A DNA stretch of 64,000 nt from Heterohyrax brucei (Eukaryota > Chordata > Mammalia > Hyracoidea > Procaviidae): NCBI GenBank assembly GCA_028571685.1, contig CM053141.1:58154333-58218332 (forward strand). Reading direction: 5' to 3'. Of the stretch, positions 56,917 through 64,000 are shown piece by piece. Position 1 is the stretch's first letter. Every line of letters starts with the position of its first letter. Both the position numbers and the translations under genes were made by a program. The notes beneath the pieces are model-generated. The model saw nothing but the letters and a program-made list of their open reading frames with translations. It had not been told where the DNA came from and searched no databases.

Positions 56917-57265
56917 CATTGAGTTTGGTCTTTTCTGTCTTTTTAATGACTTTTTGCTTTCTTCATGTATAATGTCCTTGACATCATCCTGTAACTCATC
57001 TGGTCTTTGGTTATTAGTGTTCAATGCATTAAATCTATTCTTAGGTGGTCTCTAAATTCAGGTGAGATGTACTTAACATCATACTTAAGGACTTGTATTA
57101 ATTTTCTTCAGGTTTAATTTGAACTTGCATGTGAACAATTAATGATCTGTTTTGCCTTTTATGTTGTTGACAAAGGTATTTTCAGTGAAAAGGTCATTGG
57201 TGTTGCAAAATTCTGTCACGTGACCTCCTATATTAAAAAGCAAATATGTCATTTTGAGTATTAAG
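56917..57265 (-). mobile_element. RTE LINE fragment, mid to 5' part
   Basis: GACTTTTTGCTTTCTTCATG, CATCATCCTGTAACTCATCT and ATTAATTTTCTTCAGG match the complement of the RTE segment at 47815-48020. Sequence near 57180-57235 fits the endonuclease end. Confidence 0.75.
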
Positions 57266-57275
57266 GTGAGTGTAA

Positions 57276-57358
57276 CCAGGCGCTCCTTGAATACTCTGGG
57301 GGCCAGTTCTGCCCTGGCCCCTAGAGTCGCCTCGATGGCACTTGGTTTGGCTTGGCAA
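57276..57358 (+). repeat. AfroSINE 3' half
   Basis: AACCAGGCGCTCCTTGAATA, CTGGGGGCCAGTTCTGCC and CCTCGATGGCACTTGG. CpG content is higher than in most copies. Confidence 0.85.
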
Positions 57359-57365
57359 CTCAAGC

Positions 57366-57768
57366 TATAGTATTTTCAGTCACCTGTTAGGCATGGACAA
57401 TGAGTAAGGAAGACCAAAGAAGTGATGCCGTTGAACTGTCGTGTTGGAGAAGAATACTGAGGATACTGTGAACTGCCGGAAGAAGTGCATCCAAATGTTC
57501 CTTAGAAGTGAGGATGGTGCTTCTCAATCTAACATGGAGATGTTATCAGGAGAGGCCAGTCCCTGGAAAAGGATATCCTGTTTGGTAAAGTAGGGGGTCA
57601 GTGACAAAGAAGAACTCAACAAAATGGACGGGCACGTGGCTGCAATAATGAGCTCAAGCATAACAGTGATTGTGAGGATGGCACAGAACTGGGCAGTGTT
57701 TCATTCTGTTGTACATAAAGTGGCTATGAGTCAGAACCAATTCGACAGTACTTGATAATAACAACATG
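57366..57768 (+). mobile_element. RTE LINE 3' end
   Basis: GACAATGAGTAAGGAAGACC, TTGGAGAAGAATACTGAGGA, ATGGCACAGAACTGGGCAGT and 3' terminus CCAATTCGACAGTACTTGAT. It converges on the minus-strand RTE at 56917-57265. Confidence 0.88.
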
Positions 57769-57769
57769 T

Positions 57770-58560
57770 CATGAGTTTATACTAATATTTCCAATTCAAA
57801 TTTAGGAATGCAGGATTGTTTCTCAACTTTTTTGATTTCATATTTCAATCTTTTTGTTCCAATACTGCAAATCTTAGTTATTGACAACTTGAACTTAATT
57901 AGCTACAAATTTTATTACTAACAATATAATTATTGTTTATTATTATTATTATTGAACTTCTTTATTGCCTTTGGATTATATCCCACTGGAGATACACATC
58001 AAATTGCTGTATTTTAAAGCACTTGAAACAATTCCTTTATGTTTGGTTAAGCTGCCCACTCACCACATATTTATCTACAGCTTGTTTCATTTTGTTTTAA
58101 ATTTTAAGGTTGTATTTTTATTTTTAATGTATAAGTTTGTATAATAATCACACATTGTACGATCAAATCTGGTCAGAAAAGTCTAGTACCCTTCCCTATC
58201 CAGTTTCACCTGTTCCCTCTTTTCTTGTTTACAGATAGTCTTTTTACTAATTTTTGGTTTCTACTTCCATTTAAAAAATATGTAAGAAAATATGTATCTT
58301 TATTATTTTCTAAGACATAAGCTACCGGGCACATTATTCTGTAGGTGGCTTCTTTCAATAGTAAATCATGATAATCACTTCATAGCAATATGTACAGATA
58401 ATCCTCTTATATTCATAGCTGCAGAGTACTCCATTGGTGGATGTCCACACTTTATTCAACTAGCCTGCTATTGAGGAACTTTGGATACTTCTAGTCTTTT
58501 GCTTTTATCTGCAATTAATAGTTCCGCATATATATCACTTTGTATTTTTTGTCAGTGTAT
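57770..58560. other. Intergenic, AT-rich with old L1-like sequence
   Basis: A TTA-rich run at 57935-57957. 58290-58480 resembles an old L1 3' region (GCTGCAGAGTACTCCATTGG, GATGTCCACACTTTATTCAA). No exon. Confidence 0.45.
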
Positions 58561-59170
58561 CTTTGAAATACATTCCATATGTCTTTTAGAGACTTTTTTT
58601 TTTAATTCCTCATCCAGAACCGGCATCCAGAACCCAATCCAGGATCATGCATTGTGTTTACTCGTCATGTCTCCTTAAATCTAGAGTGAATCCACAACTT
58701 TTATCTTTGAAGAGACTGACATTTTTGAAGAGTTCTGAGACCATTTAGTAGAGTGTCCCCAACTTGGGTTTATCTGATGCTAGACCAAAGGGTAAATGCA
58801 TATGCAGTTTAGCTAGATATTGTCAAATTCCCCTTCTGCAGGGTTATGCCATTGTGCATTTCCAATAGCATTATTTATGAGTGTGCGTGTTTGCTCACAG
58901 CCTCTCCAATAGTGCACATTGTCAAATGTTTGCCATTCTAATAAGTGACAGATTGTGTCTTGGTGTAGCTTTAACTTACTTTGCTTTTAAAATAAAGATG
59001 TACATCTCTTTATGTATGTAAGAATCGTTTGCTTTCCTTTTCCATGAATTCTTTGTTTACATCACTTGCCCAATTTTCTTTACATTTGTTGGCCTTTGTT
59101 TTTACTTTTAGACACTGTATATTACAAATCTTTTGTTTGATATATGTTGGAAATATATTTTAATTGTCTT
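58561..59170 (+). repeat. Old L1M-type 3' segments
   Basis: GGATCATGCATTGTGTTTAC, GTCATGTCTCCTTAAATCTA, then TTGCCATTCTAATAAGTGAC and CATCACTTGCCCAATTTTCT are ordered words of ancient L1 3' regions. Confidence 0.55.
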
Positions 59171-61135
59171 TGGACTTTGTTTTGCCACAAAAAAGGTTTA
59201 AGAATATTTATGTAGTCACATTACATAAAATTACCATCTCCAGGTATTGAATCATAGCCAGGATAATTTTTCCAAGTACAGAGAAATTCACTTACATTTT
59301 CTTTTAGTACTTAAGTGGTTTCATTGTTTCTTGTATTTTTGGAATTTATGATTTCATATATTTCCAGAAATAGGTCCAATTTGGTGGTTTGCATGTTGCT
59401 GTGATGATGGAAGCTATGTCACCAGTATTTCAAAGACCAGGTAGATGGTCATCCTTAATGGGCAGCTTCAGTGAAGCTTCCAGACTTAGACTAGAAAGAA
59501 GGACCTGGCAGTCTATGTCTGAAAAAAATTGGCCAATGAAAACTTTATGACTAGCAATGGAATATTGTCTGATATAGTGCCAGAAGGTAAGAAAAATATG
59601 ACTGGGGAAGAGCTATTTCCTTGAATTACAGTCAACCATAATGATGTAGATGATCTCAAGCTTTTGGGACTTTCATTTGCTGATTGAAGAAATAGCTGCA
59701 AATATTCCTTAATAATCAGAACGTGAAACGTGTGAAGTATAAATCTGGGAAAATTGGAAGTCATCAAAAATGAAATGGACTGCATAAAGATGGGCATCCC
59801 AGGTATTAGTGAACTGAAATGGTCTTGTATTGGCCATTTGGAATCAGACAATCATATAGTCTACTACACCAGGAATGACAAATTGAAGAGGAATGGCATT
59901 GCATTCATCATCAAAAAGAACATTTCAAGATCTGTCCTAAAGTACAACATTGTCAGTGATAGGATAACATCCATACAGCCTGCAAGGACGACCAGGTAAT
60001 ACAACTAGTTTTCAAGTTTATGTACCAACCATTAAGGCCAAAGATGAAGGTATTTCACAAGTTTCTGTAGTCTGAAATTGATCAAACATGCAATCAAGAT
60101 ACACTGATGATTACTGGTGATTGGAATTTGAAATCTGATAACAAAAGATTAGTATTTGGAAAATATGGGCTTGGTTACAGAAATGATGCTGGAACATGCA
60201 TGACAGAATTTTCAAGACCAATAAACTCCTCACTGTAAATATCTTTTTCTAACCATATAAATGGTAACCATTAACATGGGCCCCACAGGATGGAAAACAC
60301 AAGAAACCATAAAGACTGCATACATATGTGGAAAGAGACAGTGGAAAAGTTCCGTATCATCAGTCATATCAAAGCCAGGGTCAACTAGGGAATAGACCAA
60401 TTGTTCATATGCAAGTTCAAGTTGAAGCTAACTAAAATTATTGCAAGTCCATGAGAACCAAAATACAACCTTGTGTGTATCCGACCTTCATTTGGAGACC
60501 GTCATAAGAACCAATTTGATGAAGTGAACACTAATAACCAAAAATCCGCTAAGTTGTTGGATAACATCAAAGGTATGATACATGAAGAAAGCAAAGGATA
60601 ATTAAAAGGAGAGGAAAGAAAGAAAAGACCAAAATGGATAGTAGAGACTCTGAAACTTGCTCTTCAATGTCAAGTAGCTAAAGCTAATGAAAGAGACAAT
60701 GAGGTAAAAGAGCTGAACAGAAGATTTCAAAGGACAGCTCAAGAAAACATTGTAATCAAATTTGTAAAGAGCTGGAGTTAGAGAACCAAAAGAGAAGAAC
60801 ACACTCAACATCTCTCAAGCTGAAAAAATTGAAGAAAAAAATCTAAACCTTGAGTTGCAACTTTGAAAGATTCTAATGGAAAATATTGAACAACACAGAA
60901 AGCATCAAAAGCAGGTGGAAGGAATACAGAGAGTCAATGTACCAAAATGAACTGGTTGACATTTAGTCATCTCAGGAGGCGGTATATTTAATCAAGAACC
61001 AGTGGAATTAAAGGAAGAGGTCTAAACTGCACTGGAGGCATTGACAGTATTAATGAGATACTTCAACAAATGGATGCAGTGCTGGAGGAGCTCCCTTGTC
61101 TATGCCAAGAAATTTGGAAGACACTGCCTGGCCAA

Positions 61136-61297
61136 ATGCACCCCAAACCTGTTGCCACTGAGTCAGTTCTGACTCATAGTGACCCACAGGACAGAGTACA
61201 ACTGCTTCGTCAGGTTTTGAAGGAGTGGTTGATGAATTTGAACTGCTGATCTTTTGGTTATCAGCCAAGGTTTTAACCACCATACGACCAGGGCTCC
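61136..61297 (-). repeat. AfroSINE inside the RTE
   Basis: CACCCCAAACCTGTTGCCAC to CCATACGACCAGGGCTCC. The RTE coding order continues on both sides (GGCCAAATG / CCAAATGAC may be its target-site duplication). Confidence 0.92.
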
Positions 61298-61709
61298 AAA
61301 TGACTGGGAAATATCCCTAGTTTTGCTCATTCCAAAGAAAGGTGATCTTACAGAATGTAGAAATAATTGAATAATATGATTAATATCACATGCAAGTAAA
61401 ATTTTGCTGAAGATCATTCAAAAAGGGTTACAGGAGTACATTAACAGGGAACTACCTAAAATTCAAGCTGAATTGGAAAGAGGACATGTAATGGGAGATA
61501 TTAAGTGCTGATGTTACATGGATCTTTGCTGAAAGCAGAAAATATCAGAAAGGTGTTTACCTGTGTTTTATTGCAAAGGTCATGCAATTGTGTGCTTCAT
61601 CACACATTATGGATAACATTGCGAAGAATGTGAATTTCAGAACACTTATTTGTGCTTATGTGAAATCTGTATATAGGAGGAAAAGCAGCCATTCACTTAG
61701 CTTAAGGGG

Positions 61710-62199
61710 TGTCTTTGTTATCTAGTGATACTATAATAAAAATACTGCAAGCAGATAGCTTTAGCAAAAAAAAATTCTCTCATAGTCTCTAGGCAGTTAG
61801 AAGTCCAATTTCTGGGTGCCAGCTCCACAGGAAGGCTTTCTCTTGTCGTAGTGTATAGGAGAAAGTTCTTGTCATCAATCTTTCCCCTGCATAAGGAGTT
61901 TCTCAATTTGGAGATCGCAGGTCTAAAGGATGTGCTGTTCTCCTGGATCTTATTTCTGCTCTCTTTTTTATATCTCAAAAGAGATTGACTTAAGACACAG
62001 CCTGGTCTCATAGATTGAGTCCCACCTCATTAACATAAATGCCTCTAGTCCTATCTTGTTAACATCATAGAGGTAGGATTAACAACACACAGGAAAATCA
62101 TGTCAGGTGACAAAACAGTGGACAGTCACACAGTACTTGGAATCATGGCCTAGCCAAGTTGACACACACTTTTGGGGGGACACAGTTCAACCCAAAACA
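61710..62199 (-). mobile_element. MaLR-type LTR inside the RTE, with 5-bp target-site duplication
   Basis: 490 bp starting TGTCTTTGTTATCTAGTGAT and ending CAGTTCAACCCAAAACA, flanked by AGGGG at 61705-61709 and 62200-62204. On minus it begins with the canonical TG and ends TAGATAACAAAGACA. It aligns in reverse with 22618-23102 and 40581-41036. Confidence 0.93.
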
Positions 62200-63164
62200 A
62201 GGGGACACTGCATGGTTTAAAACACAGAAAGGTTTGGGTCATGGTTGTTTATACTTTACCATAGTTATTCCATCTGTATGCTGAGTAAATCATCAGAGAG
62301 GTTGAACTCTATGAAGAAGAATGTGACATTAGGATTAAAGGAAATACTGTAACCTGCAATATGTAAATGACACAACCTTGCTCGCTGAAAGTGAAGAGGA
62401 CTTGAGTTATCTACTGACAAAGATCAAAGACTACAGTCTTCTGTACAGATTATATCTCAACATAAAGAAAACAAAAATCCTCACAACTGGACCAATAAGC
62501 AACATTATGATAAATAGAAAAAAGATTGAAATTGTCAAGGATTTCATTTGACTTGGATCCATGATCACTGTAAATGGCACTAGCAGTCAAGATGTCAAAT
62601 GTAGTACTGTGCTGAGTAAATCTGCTGCAAAAGACCTCTTCAAAGAGTTGAAAAGCAAAGATGTCACTTTGAGAACTGAGATGCACCTGACCTAAGCCAT
62701 AATATTTTCAGTACCTTACATGAATAGATAAGCTGGACAGTGAATAAAGAAAACCAAAGAACTGAGGGCTTTGATTTAAGGTATTGGCAAAGAATATTGA
62801 ACATACCATAGACTGCCAGAAGAATGAACGTATCTGTCTTGGAAGAAGTACAGCCAGAATGCTCTTTAGAAGCAAAGATGGCTAGACTTTGTCTCACATA
62901 CTTCGGACATGTTATCTGAGAGACCAGTCCGTGGAGAAAGACATCATGCCTGTGAAGTGAAGGGTCTGCAGAAAGAAAACAGAAGACCCTTAACAAGAGG
63001 GACTGACACAGAGGCTGCAATAATGAGCTCGAACCTAATAAGGATTGTGAGGAGGGCACCTGATAAGGCAGTGTTTTGTCTTGTTGTACATCGAGTCATT
63101 ATGAGTCAGGACTGACTTGACAGGTACCGAAGAACAACAGTATATTTAGTATTTTCATAAAGAA

Positions 63165-63370
63165 GTGGTCAGCGTTGTCAAGGACTGCAAAGAGGTATGT
63201 GAGGTTGAGAATTTAACTGTTCATTGTGTTTAGAAACAAGGAGGTCAATGTGATACTGACCATGGCCAAGCAAGCCATAATGTGATCCTGACCATAGCAG
63301 TTCCAATAAGCAAAGGGGCAGAACTTAGATTGCAGTGGACTGAAGATTAAAAGAAGTTGGAAAAGTAGAA
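63165..63370 (+). repeat. Ancient repeat, partner of 8795-8995
   Basis: GTCAGCGTTGTCAAGGACTG, AAACAAGGAGGTCAATGTGA and GTTCCAATAAGCAAAGGGGC. Class uncertain. Confidence 0.4.
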
Positions 63371-63599
63371 AGAGCAAGTATGGATTACCTGGTAAGGAAG
63401 GTATGCATGGGCTTACTTGTGTTGATTTACAGATCTGTAATGAACAACTTCACATGGGTTTCACCTCATCTTTGATGTGGTGTGAAACAGGTGAAATCAT
63501 GTACTGCAGATTTGTGGAAAGGTACAGTTGGGTTTGTGTGTACCTTGCATATCGGGAAATCCAGCCCTGATGTCTGCTTTTGTACCTCATAACCCATCC

Positions 63600-64000
63600 A
63601 AACTAAGTGAGTCTTGCCATCCTTGCTTGTAAGGAGTGTTCTGGCTGAACATCTTCCTGGAAAGCTTTCTTTGTTCTTCTGGAAGTCCATGGTAAATTCA
63701 ATATTTTCACTAACACCATACGTAATTCAGTGGCATCAATTCTTCTTTGGTCTTCATCATACATGGTCTAGCTTTTGCATGCATACAAAGCAATTGAAAG
63801 TACTATGGCTTGAGTCAAGGGCATTATGGTCTTCAAAGTGAGATCTTTGCTTTTTAACACTTAAAAAAACTCTTTTGTAGCAGACTTTGCCAGCACAATA
63901 CATCATTTGGTGTCTTGACTGTGTTTCCATGGGCATCAATTGTGGATCCACGTAAAATGAGATCTGTGATAACTTCAATCTTTTCTCTATCATTATGTTT
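63600..64000 (-). mobile_element. RTE LINE, runs off the window end
   Basis: Complement of the RTE C-terminal region: TTGCCATCCTTGCTTGTAAG, CTGGAAGTCCATGGTAAATT, CTATGGCTTGAGTCAAGGGC and TGATAACTTCAATCTTTTCT. Its 3' terminus is missing and it continues past 64000. Confidence 0.88.

Larger units (their letters stand above)
59375..63145 (+). mobile_element. RTE LINE, near full length, split by two inserts
   Basis: A 5' region (59375-59700) is followed by an APE-type endonuclease region: IGHLESDNHIVYYTRND at 59825-59880 and a GDW catalytic-type block near 60118. A linker (60480-61060) and a reverse-transcriptase region follow (CFIAKVMQ-like at 61565; TTLLAESEEDL at about 62375; HIKKTKILTTGPIS-like at 62460). 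The C-terminal region ends at the 3' terminus AGGACTGACTTGACAGGTAC (63106-63125). A SINE (61136-61297) and an LTR (61710-62199) interrupt it. Many stops. Confidence 0.9.

Overview
This is a mammalian nuclear window dominated by interspersed repeats. It contains one recognisable protein-coding gene. About forty tRNA-derived AfroSINE copies, long stretches of the RTE-type LINE found in elephants, and the SINE tails matching that LINE's 3' end point to an afrotherian genome, most likely an elephant-lineage (paenungulate) species. No prokaryote-style features, tRNA or rRNA genes, or CRISPR arrays were seen.

The left 39 kb is the 5' part of SLC38A9, transcribed right to left (minus strand). SLC38A9 is the lysosomal arginine-sensing transporter that signals to mTORC1 through Ragulator-Rag. 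Four coding exons are in the window: the ATG exon (18634-18780), the Ragulator-binding exons (3857-3989 and 284-405), and the exon that opens the first transmembrane helix (116-179). They join in frame into residues 1-144. The rest of the gene lies beyond position 1. A CpG-rich promoter sits at about 38.2-39.0 kb, with a ZNF143/THAP11-type site and an inferred non-coding exon 1 ending at 38571. The introns hold SINEs, RTE and L1 pieces, MaLR-type LTRs and ancient MIR/L2/DNA-transposon remnants.

The right 25 kb (39-64 kb) has no exon I can recognise. It is intergenic sequence upstream of SLC38A9, where the known mammalian gene order would place DDX4 as the next gene further right. It holds a nested LTR/SINE stack (40.3-41.7 kb), a rearranged RTE cluster (45.2-48.2 kb), a 6.6 kb L1 with a 14-bp target-site duplication (49712-56318), and a roughly 3.2 kb RTE split by a SINE and a MaLR-type LTR (59.4-63.1 kb).

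I found no previously undescribed gene system. The most useful leads are: MaLR-type LTRs inserted into younger, lineage-specific elements; an unclassified LINE-like repeat in three copies, one carrying a twin-priming-style inversion; a SINE array whose spacers repeat one target sequence; a mariner remnant with long inverted arms beside the SLC38A9 promoter; and a two-codon upstream ORF at the end of the inferred SLC38A9 exon 1.
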